Shown here: piece by piece, positions 21,401 to 32,838 of the stretch
How positions within the stretch are numbered: position 1 is the stretch's first letter
How the letters are laid out: each line of letters starts with the position of its first letter
DNA from: Microbotryum silenes-acaulis
Taxonomy: Eukaryota; Basidiomycota; Microbotryomycetes; Microbotryales; Microbotryaceae
NCBI GenBank assembly: GCA_003665825.1
Contig: QPFY01000003.1
Location: forward strand, 1,860,001 to 1,924,000
Length of the DNA stretch: 64,000 nt
Direction: 5' to 3'
Program-made: the position numbers and the translations under genes
Notes under the pieces: generated by a model
Told to the model about the DNA's origin: nothing
Database searches by the model: none
Seen by the model: the letters and a program-made list of their open reading frames with translations, nothing else

Positions 21401-24174
21401 GCGATAGTATTACCGACCCTTATCTCAAGGCGAACAAACCGCTCTCGCTCTTGTGCATCGCTTTGGCGAGTCAGTCACGCGTGACTGGTGAGTTGCTGTG
21501 AATCGCGGTGTCCTTCTGCCGAGTCGTATCAGGGCTAACTCTTCCTGTTGGTACGCAATTCCTTTCGCAGGTGTACTCTACATGGAGAACTCGCAAACAG
21601 ACAGTGCCTTTACGCCCGATCGCTTGGAGATCCTCTCCCTCATCTCGGGTCAAGCCGCGTCGACGATCGAGCGAGCCCGTTTGGTGCAAGACCTCAAGTT
21701 GGCTAACACGGACTTGAAGCGCTCGCAAGCCGCTCTCGAAGGCTACAATCGCAACCTGGAGGAAACCGTCGAGGATCGAACGCTCGAGTTGCGCCACAAG
21801 AACGACCTGCTCCAGGCCGAGATCGCCCAAAAGGAGCGAGCCCAAGCCGAGATGCGCAAAGCAAAGGAGATCGCCGAAAGCGCGACCGCGATGAAATCGC
21901 AGTTCTTGGCCAACATGTCCCACGAGCTTCGAACTCCGTTCAATGCCGTCGTGTCCCTGACGACGCTGCTGCTCGATACCTCGCTGACGCCGGTCCAGAC
22001 CGACTATGTCGAGACGATCAAGAACTCGAGTCAAGAGCTGCTCGTGGTTATCAACGATATCTTGGATTACAGCAAGATCGAGCTAGATCATCTCGAACTC
22101 TCAAGCGAGCCGGTACAGCTACGCAGCGTGCTCGAGTCGTCGATGGACATGTTGGCCGAAAGGGCAGCGACCAAATCGGTGGAACTGGCGCTCGTGATCG
22201 AGGAAACCGACATCCGAATCTTGAGCGATCTGACTCGCCTGCGGCAGATCGTCGTCAACCTGCTCTCTAATGCTGTCAAGTTCACCTCCGAAGGGGAGAT
22301 CATCGTCACAGCCTCGTCGAGGAGGGTCGAAACCAAGGGTCCCGACGGAAAGACGATGTGTCGCGTCACCATATCCGTCCAGGACACAGGTATCGGCATT
22401 GCCAAGGAGCACTACAATAAGCTCTTCCGTGTATTCTCGCAGGTCGAAGGCAGCGAGACAACGAAGCACTTTGGCGGTACCGGTCTCGGTCTCGCCATCT
22501 CGCGCAAGCTCTCGCTTCTCATGGGTGGCGACGTCACCGTCGACTCGGAGGTCGGCAAGGGTTCTACTTTCACCGTCCACATAGTTGCGCCTATGCTCGA
22601 AACGACGGAGATCGATCTTTACTCAGCTAGTCAGAATCCGGATCTGGTCGGTAAGCGATGCCTCGTCGTCGACGCGAATGCGACCAGTCGCAATGTCCTG
22701 CACCAACTCGTCTCATCGTTTGGAATCAACACCGATGTACCCGACAATCCGATGTCAGCGTTTGCTCTCGCAAGCGATGCGCTTCGCGACGGAAAGCCTT
22801 ACGACGTCCTCATTTTGGACGCTTTCCTGCCGGCGTTCGGCGCTCTCATCTTGCTGCGTCGATTACGACAGGCGAACATCAACGTGCCGGCAATAGCGCT
22901 CACGCGCATGGGCTCGCCGATCTACGAGGAGATGCGACAGCTTGATTGCAAATTTCTCATCAAGCCCATCAAACGCAATCGAATCCACCACACGCTGCGA
23001 CAGATCTTCCCGGTCGGTGCGATCAAATTGACGAGCCCTCCTCCAGCGAGCTCGCCGTTCCCGACCGGTCTTGGCGTGCGCAACCCGCTCTCCATCCTCT
23101 GCGCTGAGGACAACCCGATCAACGTCAAGGTTATCACACATTTGCTTAAGCGTATGGCATACACAACCGACATCGCCGAAGACGGAGCGATCGCGCTGGA
23201 GAAGGTGCAGAAGAAGAAATACGACATTGTCTTGTGAGTCCGGTTCTCCTGCGAGGACGCAAGCGTTCAAACTTCTGACCAGGGCTGACATGTTTGCGGC
23301 GTGGTCTGACGCTTGCCTTCAGCATGGATGTCAACATGCCAAAGTAAGCACTGTCCGTACGGTACTTCTTACCGCTTTCGGCGCTGACCTGGGTCCCTTT
23401 TGATGTACTCTCAGCATGGACGGGCTTGAAGCGACTCGCCGTATCATCGAGTTGATGCCCAACCCAGCGACTCGGTGAGTGTTTCGGCTCGAGGAGACTG
23501 AGTTGTTCTATGTACGAAGCGTTTTCACTGATAAAAATTTATGCTTCCATGTTCAGCCCCATGATCGTCTGCCTCACAGCGAATGCGATGAGCGACGATC
23601 GAGACAAGTGCCTGGCGGCCGGTGGAGAGTAAGTCATCGGTTGAGGTCGGGTTTCGGATGTCTAGGGAGCGTAGCTGATGCAATGGATTCTTTTCGTTTG
23701 AAGTGGCTATGTGTCCAAGCCCGTCCTGGTGCCTGATCTTGTCGCAGCGTGAGTTCCCCCCACTTACTCCACTGCCTGCCGCGCGAATCGTTCAAGCACT
23801 GACATCACGGTTGTGGACTCTGACATAGCCTCAATGACGCAAGCGCGAGGGTGAACCGAAGACGACTGTCACTGGTGGGCACGAGCGGGCCAAGCGACGA
23901 CGCCTCTAGCGGATACAATTCAACGTTCCCCGTTGTCAACCCTTTCGACACCGCTGCGGCCGCCGAGCGTGTGGGTCGCCTCTCGGGTGCGTTGGCCTTG
24001 CCCGCTACTCGCCAGAGCCTGTCTCCTGCCCACTCCCCCAGGTCCATCATGTCTCGTCGTAATCGGAGCCGAAAGGATCGCGAGGAGCAAGCCGGCGATA
24101 GCTCTCTATCGGACTCGTCACCCTCCCCACCGGTCCCGCACTATCGTTCAAGCCCCTCACCGTCGCCTAGTTGA
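15440..24174 (+). CDS. Group X hybrid histidine kinase (Chk1/Phk/Mak2 type)
   Basis: Twelve exons (15440-16169, 16250-16464, 16569-17541, 17614-17928, 18014-18387, 18460-21487, 21571-23233, 23323-23343, 23415-23474, 23557-23628, 23704-23748, 23829-24174) join in phase to 7842 nt (2613 aa). Order: Ser/Thr-rich N-terminus; protein kinase-like domain ~245-535, degenerate because HRD reads HGSLRPD (His374) and DFG reads DFS, though APE is kept (YIAPECSG); AAA/STAND ATPase with Walker A GPSGVGKT (610-617) and a long helical region; GAF ~1750-1910; HisKA with H-box His1996 (SHELRTP); ATPase with N box NLLSNAVKFT and G boxes DTGIGIAK and GGTGLGLA; a degenerate receiver (LVVDAN...LILDAF); a full receiver with phospho-acceptor Asp2435 (FMDVNMP) and Lys (YVSKPV). 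Such kinases feed fungal phosphorelays to Ypd1 and Ssk1/Skn7 and report oxidative and other stress. The receiver is cut into four small exons, one of 21 nt. Confidence 0.95.
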
Positions 24175-24740
24175 TGCTCCCACGCCCTGGTCGGCCTTGT
24201 ATTTCCGCGCTTCTTTTTTGTTTTCCTTTTTGAAGAGAATATGTTTCTTGTTCTTATGTTTACTGTGCTGAACAAGGTGTTGTACGTTTCCAGCTTGGTT
24301 GTACCGTGGGTTCGTCTGCAATTCGTTTAACCAGCAGACTCTGGAGTCTGCATCGACATTATTGTGGACCGAGTGGGACGGGAGAATGAATCATTTTCTG
24401 AAAGCGATGGACATCTCGTCATTTAACGCTCGCAGCCGACGGGCGCTGTAGACAGAGCCACATTGTTTGATGGAGCAGCATATTGATCATTAGGCCACCA
24501 TTTCACGAGAAAGGGCATAGGGGTGTGAGGACAACATCTGTTTACTGCAAGCACGCGGGTGAGAGCGAAAGATCGAGAGTAAAAAACAAGGTCATGTGTG
24601 AAGCATGAACCGGTGAGGTAGAAAATCGAAGGGGAAAACACTGGACCGAACACAAGCAGCCTTTATCGAGATAGGGCTTAGCCACCGTCGACACCGCAAG
24701 ATAGCAAGAGTCCGCAGAAATGCAAGGCGGGGGTTGACGT
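24175..24740. other. Convergent 3' region
   Basis: Holds the 3' UTRs of the histidine kinase and histone H2B. No coding signal. Confidence 0.45.
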
Positions 24741-25371
24741 TTACTTGGACCCCGAGGAGAACTTGGTGACGGCCTTGGTTCCTTCCGAGATGGCGTGCTT
24801 GGACAACTCTCCGGGGAGGATGAGGCGGACCGAGGTCTGGATCTCTCGCGAAGAGATAGTCGACTTGCGGTTGTACGACGCGAGCTTGGAGGCCTCAGTG
24901 GCGATGCGCTCGAAGCTGGAAGAGATAGTGGGAATCAGCCTCAGGTCTCACGTGACTTTGGAGGAGGATCGCGTCGAAGAGGGTCGGCGTGAAGGTAGTC
25001 GACTTACATATCGTTGACGAACGAGTTGAGGATGAGCATGGCCTTGTTGGAAATACCAGTGTCGGGGTGGACCTGCTTCAGCACCTTGCTATGAACGGGC
25101 GAAAACACCAGTGACGCGACGCGTGCAGTGACCAGACGACGATCAGCTCTCGGCCCGATGCGCTCCCGAAACACCCAAGTGTGAGAGTAACGCACTAGAT
25201 GTACGAAGAGTAGGTCTCCTTTCGGACCTTGCGCTTCTTCTTCTTGTCACCATCGGCGGCGGGGGCCTTCTTGACGGCTTTCTTGGCGGGGGCTTTGCCA
25301 GCGGGCCCCTTGGACGCCGGCGCCTTGCCAGCGGTCGAGGCGGGCTTCTTCTCAGCAGCTTTGGGGGCCAT
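24741..25371 (-). CDS. HTB1: Histone H2B
   Basis: Exons 25196-25371, 25008-25088 and 24741-24915 join in phase to 432 nt (143 aa). The Lys/Ala/Pro-rich tail ([12 protein letters not shown]...) is followed by the core: [76 protein letters not shown]. It dimerises with H2A in the nucleosome. The terminal AVTKFSS keeps the lysine that Bre1/Rad6 ubiquitylates in other fungi. It is transcribed divergently from H2A across about 460 bp, the usual arrangement for co-regulated H2A-H2B pairs. Confidence 0.95.
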
Positions 25372-25830
25372 TATGAATGATAGAGGTTGGGGGTTGGGGG
25401 TTGGTTTCGTTGGTAAAAGCGGGATGGGGGTTGGTTCGGGTTGGTAAAAGCGGGATGGAGAGGGAGGGAAGACAAGAACTGAAAGAACTGAAGCGAGTGA
25501 GGCAACTCGCGGACGCCGGCGTTTGTTTTGGTCGGTTGTTTGTGGAGCTCCTCGACTTTGGCGCGCGAGACATCGCAACCTAGCCCGAGTCACTTCCTCA
25601 TTTCGTCACCGAAGGTGCAAATGTGCGCCTAGTGTGGCTGAGGCCCTATCCCGAGTCGCTGCTTACGTTCGCCACCAGTCATCAAAGGTCACGAAATTTC
25701 AATACAGTAATTTCGAGTGGCCCTCGCTCCTCGGCGCGTCTGCCTTTCTCCCTTCTTTTCTTCACCCCGCATTCATCCAATTCACTTCAACCCACCCGAA
25801 CTCTTCAACCCCAACCCACTTTACATCAAC
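25372..25830. promoter_or_regulatory. Shared divergent H2B/H2A promoter
   Basis: The 459 bases between the two histone start codons hold both promoters and leaders. A pyrimidine-rich leader with ACCCAACCC-like repeats precedes each ATG. No specific factor site is claimed. Confidence 0.6.
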
Positions 25831-26404
25831 ATGTCTTCAGGCGGCAAATCAGGTCAGTGATCAACGAGGCACGAACCTGCCTACGTTGATGTGAATCACT
25901 GAATCCACCTCGTGCTGTCTTCTGGCAAACACAGGAGGCAAGGCCAAGGCCGGAGCTGACTCCAAGACTCAATCGCGCTCGTCCAAGGCCGGATTGCAGT
26001 TCCCCGTCGGTCGTATCCATCGTTTGTTGCGCCGAGGCAACTACGCCCAGCGTGTCGGTGAGTCTTTACAGGCAGAAGCTCTAGAGAGCCATCACGTGAC
26101 CCAAGAAAGGGAAATTGATCCCGCCTCAATTCTCCATCTCTTCCTCTCAGGTGCCGGTGCGCCCGTCTACCTCGCCGCCGTCCTCGAGTACCTGGCCGCC
26201 GAGATCCTCGAGTTGGCCGGTAACGCCGCCCGTGACAACAAGAAGTCGCGTATTATCCCCCGTCACTTGCAGCTCGCGATCCGCAACGACGAGGAGTTGA
26301 ACCGCCTCCTCGGCGCCGTCGTCATCTCCCAAGGTGGTGTCTTGCCCAACATCCACTCGGAGCTCTTGCCTACCAAGTCCAAGAAGCCCGAGAAGGCCGA
26401 GTAA
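25831..26404 (+). CDS. HTA1: Histone H2A
   Basis: Exons 25831-25852, 25935-26057 and 26151-26404 join in phase to 399 nt (132 aa). The core is canonical: [56 protein letters not shown], the acidic-patch region [10 protein letters not shown] and the docking domain [13 protein letters not shown]. The tail ends KSKKPEKAE and lacks the C-terminal SQ(E/D) phosphorylation motif usual in fungal H2A, so damage signalling would need a different H2A.X-type copy elsewhere. It lacks the sequence features of H2A.Z. Confidence 0.95.
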
Positions 26405-26872
26405 GCATTTCTACGACCGTTTACGACCATCTCTCTTCTTCCACTCGACACTTTATTCGACTTTCATCTTGTCCTCGGGGCCCGACATTCGGGTTCCTCC
26501 TCGCTTGGGAATCCGTATCACCAATTCGATTGCCAAACCCCAAGGACCGACCTTTTTTCACCACCATCCCTTTCTTTGGACCCACGGCGTGCGCTCGTGC
26601 TCGTTTGTTGCAGTTGGATCGGACTCTCTTTATGTTGCCAACAGTTTCTTCGGTATCAGACCTGTAACACTCGAGAAAGGCGCTGTCCGCAGTTGTCCCC
26701 TTCAACCTGCATGAATTGTCTTCGAAGACAGGCGAGCTGAGAGAAGACATCCGCGAACACTTTAACCTTCAGCTTTGATCCAGCGCTAGCGAAGAGCGCA
26801 GTTCGGTATTCCAGCATAAACTTTTCACACACTGGAGACGCCTGCAAAAACCTCTTGTATATGGCATATCAT
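26405..26872. other. Convergent 3' region
   Basis: 3' UTRs of H2A and the CUE-domain gene; no coding signal. Confidence 0.4.
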
Positions 26873-29043
26873 CTACAGAGCCGGTCCTGCACCCATCTTG
26901 GCCATCTTCTTATCATTGCCTCTCTGCCTCCTGACGTGCGCCGCACGATTTCCATCGCCTCTTCCTCGCCCACTGCCTCGTCCGCCTCTCGCGCCACCGC
27001 CACCGCGCCCTCGTCCCCTACCCCGACCAAGGCCCTGATCATGATTCCCTCCTCCTCTCTTTCCCGCATTCGGTCGTGCCTCTCCGTCCTCGTCTTCCTC
27101 GTCGCTGTCGTCCTCTTCCGACCCCGGACCAGCATGTCGCTCTTTGACATCCTCGACCATCCTACGCTCCAACACCTTCTCCTTCCTCTTCGGGTCTCTC
27201 TCCAGCATGATCCTCCACCCTTCCAGCTGCTCATCCCCGAGTCCCGTCTTCTGCTTCAATTCGGCCCTCATCTTGGATTTGCGCGTCGCTGACGACCGAT
27301 CGAATAAAGTCGGGTCGGACAGGTACGTTCTTTCGAGCAATTTGACGAGCGTTGCGTTATTGAACGGGTTCAAAGTCGACGTATCACTTGCAGCAACACT
27401 TCCCTTCAAAGGCGTGCTCGTCCCAGACGTCGTACCAGCAAGGGGAGTTTCAATCCCTTCGTTACGGTCCCGAACGTCAAACGAGCGTTCAACCGCTCTG
27501 AACCGGTCCTCATCATCATCATCAACTTCTTCGTCATCGCCATTCTCGGAATCGGAAGATTCTCGTTCGGCTCGTTCAATGATGAGTGCTTTGAGTTGTT
27601 CGGTCATGAATGACTGATCGGTGAGGAACTGCTTCGATTCGTTTTGGTCGTGTACTGTGGATCGGTTCGTCTTGAGCAGAGTTGGGTTCAGCGACGCCGA
27701 GTCAAAGATGTTGGAGCGGGCGATGGGTGCGTGCGCATCATTTGACCGGGGAGGTATAGATTGGGTTGGAATCTTTGTCGGTTCTTCGAACTTAGTAGAT
27801 GGGACGGGGTTGCGAAGAAGTTCCTTCAAATCCGAGGGTAAATTATCCTCGAAGATGGAGGCGATGACGGCTTCGGAGGGGGCAGAGGTCGATGAGAACC
27901 TTGGGTGGAGCAAGCATGTGCGCAGAAAATTGGGCGATAGGTCGGGTAGCACGTCCAGAATTTGACTGATCTGCAAAGAGAGGAGATCCTGTGTTGTACA
28001 AGCTTGGGTTAGTATAGGGACACAGCCTTTGGAGCTGGATAGGGTCGACTCGCCTCTTGTTCTGGTGAAAGCACTTCTTGCTCCACGACCTTTCCTTTGC
28101 CTTTACCCGGCACGGTGTCGTCGGCTGAACTCGACACTGGTCGAAGACTTCGCAGTCGTTTGAACCACTCGCCGACCTCTCGACTTTGCAGACCTCGTAA
28201 TCCTTGAACCAACCGATCGATCCTCGCTTTGATTTCGCTGGCTGAAGCGTTGCCGCTCGACCGTTGCAATGTCGCCGATGTGGAGAACAAGGTCTCCAGA
28301 TCGGCCAAGAGAGGTGCATCGACACCCGCTCTCGGTATGGAGGATGAGGACGAGGACTCCTTGCTCGAATGCAGTACGGGCCCGAGGACGGTGTCGAGTT
28401 GGACGAGGAGGACGTGGACATCCTGATCGATTTGAGCCGAACGAAGTGGGGTCCAGAAGGCGGCTTCGAGCATCGCTTCGACAGTAGAAAGGATAAAGAC
28501 CTTCTGCTCTAGTTGCTGCTCCATCTGGCCGCCGGAGATCGTAGATTGATAGAGCTTGTGGAACGCTTGCCATACCTCGGGATGACGTCCATATGCTCGA
28601 GCGATCGTCGAACTGACTCGGATCATTGCCAGCGAAAGTTGGCATAGTTGCCACTCCTCGTCCGTTTCGGTTGATGAATGGGACGCGAAGATGAGGGGCG
28701 CTGTGTTGAGAACTTGGTCGTGAATCGTCGAGTCGACTCGCAGCACTCGATCGAGGACTGACTCGACTCGCGCTCGGTCGGTCGGACCACAGTGGAGCGC
28801 ATATAGGCCACAGAGCGTGTAGGTGAAGGTGCCGGAGAGGTGCGAGAGTCGGTCCAAGAGCGCATAAAGGAGCGGTCGATGCGGATCGCCGGGATGGCTC
28901 GTCGATAGGAGGTGGTACAAGGTCGTACGGAGCGAAGGCTGTGACAGGAGCGAGACGAGGTGCGTCGCAGCGACTTGGTGCACGAGTAGCGTCAGCAGTT
29001 GGGTTGCCTGCGACGAGGTGAGGGGGGATGTTGGCACCGTCAT
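26873..29043 (-). CDS. CUE-domain protein, ASCC2/Cue3-like
   Basis: Exons 28054-29043 and 26873-27988 join in phase 0 (2106 nt, 701 aa). The N-terminal half is a leucine-rich helical domain; a CUE domain starts about residue 335 (ISQILDVLPDLSPNFLRTCLLHPRF...IFEDNLPSDL). Then come an acidic stretch, a conserved C-terminal block (LERTYLSDPTLFD..SRKSKMRAELKQ type, GDEQLEGWRIMLERDP) and an RG-rich tail. ASCC2/Cue3 binds K63-ubiquitin through CUE and works with the ASCC3/Slh1 helicase in ribosome quality control and alkylation repair. The intron 27989-28053 has a GC donor (GAG|GCGAGT), a TACTAAC branch site and a CAG acceptor. An upstream exon (ATG at 29353, MEEFKRSASLRV, donor after DKFK) might be the true first exon. 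Confidence 0.82.
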
Positions 29044-29458
29044 TGGTTGCAGTCTGAACAGCTCCGATCGACAGGCTGAACGGTCGCGCTGACACGGAGG
29101 AGAGGAGAGAGAGGAGGCCGTGCGCCGTTTGCTCGTGTGGGGGACTCTGGCCGGCGCGATCCAGTATTTCACCGCTGACCTCCGAATGTCCAGAACATAT
29201 CTCGATCTGCAACCTCGGTTTGCTTACCTTGAACTTGTCAATATCTTGAGAATTTATCGATGGATTGTAAGCACCTCGCTGGGCTGCTGCGACTGCCAGT
29301 GCAGAGTGTCCGACGGTGACTCGGAGACTCGCCGATCGCTTGAATTCCTCCATGAACTACAATGACGCTGCTTGGCGAGCATGCTCGTCGCGGAGGTGCG
29401 TCGCCGCCTGTCGCCTGTCGCCGCGCTAGGCCGCGCTGCTCTTCCGGCCGACGTCCAC

Positions 29459-29960
29459 TCAATCGTCATTGTCGGGTTCGGGCTTGGCAACGAGCTCATC
29501 TCTCGTCCACCCCAGCATCGATTTGGCATTCGCCGACTCGTGTTGACCTCTTTCTTCTGCTTCCTATCCCCCACTCGCCGACCTCCGAACACTGGCAGCC
29601 GAGACACCTCGTTCAGAACTGAGACCAGCTGGCACGGGCTCGCGCTTCTCCTTATCACGCTTCCCCATTAGGCCCATTAGGCCCATTAAGCTCCCTTCGG
29701 TGCCTCGTTCCGCCCCACCACCAAGCGTCCTGTCACACCTCATCCACTCCTGTGCTGCTGTACCTGACGAACGCATAGGCAAGGGATGGTCTTCATCATC
29801 CGATCGTCGACGCTGGCCGAATTGGAGAATGCCCCGAACCCTCTGCCGGCGCTCGTCCTGGTCGTAGTCGAATCGCAAGTGCCTCCTCCCCTCCGCCCTT
29901 GCTTTTGTTTCCTGGCTTCCTGGGCCTCTCGGACGAAGGCGGTCCTGGTGTCGTTCGGAG
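29459..29960 (-). CDS. Small spliced gene of unknown function (5' end unresolved)
   Basis: Three minus-strand exons fit together in phase: 29764-29960, a 21-nt exon 29608-29628 and 29459-29563, ending in TGA. They encode a charged helical segment (TRTAFVREAQEARKQKQ), an SVDDRMMKT stretch, LVSVLNEEAEERGQ and a distinctive tail (ANAKSMLGWTRDELVAKPEPDNDD). The first coding exon should lie between 29960 and about 30100 but I could not fix it. No family recognised. It lies head-to-head with the transporter gene. Confidence 0.4.
29669..29693. repeat. 9-bp triplication
   Basis: CCCATTAGG occurs twice in tandem, followed by a third, changed copy (CCCATTAAG), inside an intron of the small minus-strand gene. 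Confidence 0.7.
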
Positions 29961-30158
29961 CTGACGATCAGCCTTTGTCTTCTCTTTTCTTCTTCACACC
30001 ATGCTGCATGGCATCACAGCATATTGGAAGTCTTCTTTCTCTGGTCAGTAGCTCATACTCCAGATGACATGTACCCCTGTTGGATCATCACCTCTTGGCA
30101 CTGATTCGCTCGGCTTCTTCTCCCTCCCCCCCACTTGCGATCTCCGCGGTCTTCCGCC

Positions 30159-32483
30159 ATGCCACCGGTGCCAATTCGACGCCATAGTCTCGTAGGATGG
30201 ATCCTTGCCAAGAAAGGCATTGTCGATGACAAGGCCAAAAAGGTCGGTTCATCATCATCCACGCTTTGCCACGGAACAGTAGACTGATCTACAAGCGAGT
30301 CTCGTGAGACAGATCTTGAACAAACGTCGGTCCTTGATCCGACCACCGTGGCGTCCCTCAACCCTCGAAGGGTACTGATCGATTCAAACTCTTCCCAGTC
30401 AACGTTTCCCTCTTCACTCCCGCTCTCCTCTTCTCCAAAGTCGCCTTCTCCCTCACCCCGGACAAGCTTGCGGACCTCATCATCATTCCGATCGGGTTCG
30501 TCATCTGCACCGTTTTCTCCGCTGGCGTCGCGTTCGCCATCGCCAAGGTGTTTCGACTCAAAAAGGCGCAGAGGAACTTTGCGATCGCGTGTACCATGTT
30601 CCAAAACTCCAACTCGCTGCCCGTTAGTTTCCGTCGCGCTGATCGGTGTTTGCGCCTCGGGCAAACCCCGTGCCCTTGGAACGAGGCTCTGACCTGACTT
30701 GATTGTACCACAACAGATCGCTTTGATGCAGTCCTTGATTGGGGAAAAAATGCCTCTGAGATGGGGACCCCACGACACCAAGGACCAGATGCTCGGTCGA
30801 GCCTTATCCTACCTCGTCCTATTCTCAACCCTCGGCATCATCGTTCGATGGTCATTCGGGGTGCGGTTGTTGACCTCTGCGGAGACTGAACAGGACGAGC
30901 TTGAATCGGTGGATGAGGAGGACGGGGAGGGGGTCGACGACCTCGATGTTTCGCCCGACCTCGATGCGACCTCACCCTTGTTGGACTCGGACGAATACCG
31001 CTCCAAGCATCGCAGGAAAACGGCGAGTGGATTGCTGTCAAGCAACGGCAAGCACGCAGGCAACAAACCTTCCCATTTGGGCAACGGGATCGAAAATGGT
31101 ATCGAAGGAGCTGGAGCATGGGCTCAGTCTCAGGCCGAAGGGAGGGATCACGGATCGAGGACTTCAAGTGGGAACTCATTCGACGGCGACGCTGTGGGAT
31201 CGGTCAAATCCAAGAACGGCAACGGAGCTGCCAAGAATGGGATTTTGCTCGTCAAGGAGCCAGAAGAACTTCCCACCTCTGCGCCTCTCAGTGTCGATCC
31301 CAATGCTACGCCGCGACCGAACAAGAAGCGCACCGCCGATCGTATCTTTATGAGTTTCCCCAATACGCCGATCCCTTCGCAATACGGGAGTGAGATCGAC
31401 GACGAGGATCGGGAGTACTCGGATGATGATGAAGAGGATCAGGAGATGAGGGAATGGGGACCCAGGAGTCCGGCTCCGGCAAGGGGAGATCGCGATGGGT
31501 GGTTCGAGGGAGAGCGGGCGCAAGCTGTTCGACGCATGTTCGCAAAGGTATGGAGACCGATCAAAAGGCTTGGGATCAAAATTGGCGCATTCGTGAGTCT
31601 GCTTTGGAGCGATAAGGCGGCTCTTGCTCGTGCACGTGTGCTGACTGCTCGGTCGATGTGTCTGCAGATGACTGTACCGTTGTGGGCCGCGTTGCTCTCG
31701 CTCGTCGTGGCCTGCATCCCTCCTCTTCAGTGGGCTCTGAACGAAGCCGAGCCCTTGAAATCGTGAGTAGGGCACCTTGACGTCTGTCCGACATGGTACG
31801 CACAAACTGATGCCGATCATGTGGTGTGCAATAGAGCGATCAAAAACGCCGGCAATTGCTCCGTCCCAATCACGCTCGTCACCCTCGGCGCCTACTTTTA
31901 CCGCCCCTCTGCACCCACCTCACCCTCAGACCCCAAGCTAACTTTCTGGGAGCGCCTGAATCCATGCCGTAAACTGACCGCCGCCGAACGTCGTGAACGT
32001 CGAAGAACGTCGAGTCCCGGAGAGACGCGGACCGTGCTCGTTGCAGTCCTCAGTCGGATGATCATCGTCCCTGCCTTGCTGATCCCGATCTTTGGGTACT
32101 ACGCGGCTATGACGGTCAACGTCGCGGACGATCCCATCTTTGTCGTTGTCGCTTGCCTTCTCATTGGGTTCGTCTACCATGTTCCGAGGTCTCTGTCGGG
32201 CACGACGTCGCGGCTAATGTTAATTCGACATCTCTACAGGAGTCCAACGGCCATCACCTTGGCGCAAATCACGTCCAGCGCTTCGGGCGAAACGTTCGAG
32301 AAACTCATTTCGAGAACCTTGTTCGTTTCATATGCCATCATGACGTGAGTGGTCTTTTTTCCGTATAGGTGATCTCAGCGAATTACGAGAGCTGATAGAG
32401 TCTTTTTGCACTGTTCTGCCAGCCCTCCTTGTACGATCGCGTTGGTGCTCGCTGCGTTGCGCATTGATCAGAATCAGCAATAA
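30159..32483 (+). CDS. Auxin efflux carrier (AEC/PIN-like) family transporter
   Basis: Exons 30159-30242, 30283-30325, 30399-30622, 30717-31592, 31668-31762, 31835-32344 and 32423-32483 join in phase to 1893 nt (630 aa). The family signature is clear: GWILAKKGIVDDKAKK, LVRQILNKLNVSLFTPALLFSKVAF, IIIPIGFVICTVFSAGVAFA, and an N-containing helix QRNFAIACTMFQNSNSLPIALMQSL. A ~240-residue acidic, Ser/Asn-rich cytosolic loop separates these from C-terminal helices (MTVPLWAALLSLVVACIPP; AGNCSVPITLVTLGAYF; ending TPPCTIALVLAALRIDQNQQ). Fungal members (e.g. Ecm3, YNL095C) are ER/plasma-membrane proteins with undefined substrates. The first membrane helix looks short, so an upstream exon (perhaps ATG 30001) may exist. 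Confidence 0.88.
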
Positions 32484-32838
32484 ACGGAGGCGTCAAGTTC
32501 GTCTCTGCGACTCGAGGTTGCCCGGAACGCGGTTGCAGGATCAGGTTCAGGTGAATGGTCCCTGTCTCGCTTGTGTATCTGTAAATGGTCTTTTGGTGTA
32601 TATATCTGTGAATGCACGTGTAGCTCTTTCTTGGCGAGTAGAACTGTTTGCGTACGAATGGGAAGTTTGTGAGCGTCGGCGATCGTTTCGGCAGTGGTCC
32701 GCCGGCGTGACCTTGTCCTCTCCTGGCATATGACGTCGGCGTAGCGCTCTCTTGCGCTCGCACTCGCCACCGAGTCGTGCACCGCCCGCCAAGTTCAACA
32801 ACAGGTGATCAAAAACGCTTTGACTAGTCGGTCGCGTC
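32484..32838. other. Intergenic region, 3' of transporter to ETR1 promoter
   Basis: No coding signal; the last ~150 bases should hold the ETR1 promoter. Confidence 0.4.

Noticed and set aside
28103..29353. 416-codon minus-strand frame overlapping the CUE gene
   Set aside because: Most of it is an out-of-frame shadow of the ASCC2-like exon; only its first ~42 codons may be a real upstream exon.
29362..30067. Plus-strand frames near 29.4-30.0 kb
   Set aside because: They are antisense to the phase-consistent minus-strand exons and carry no motif.
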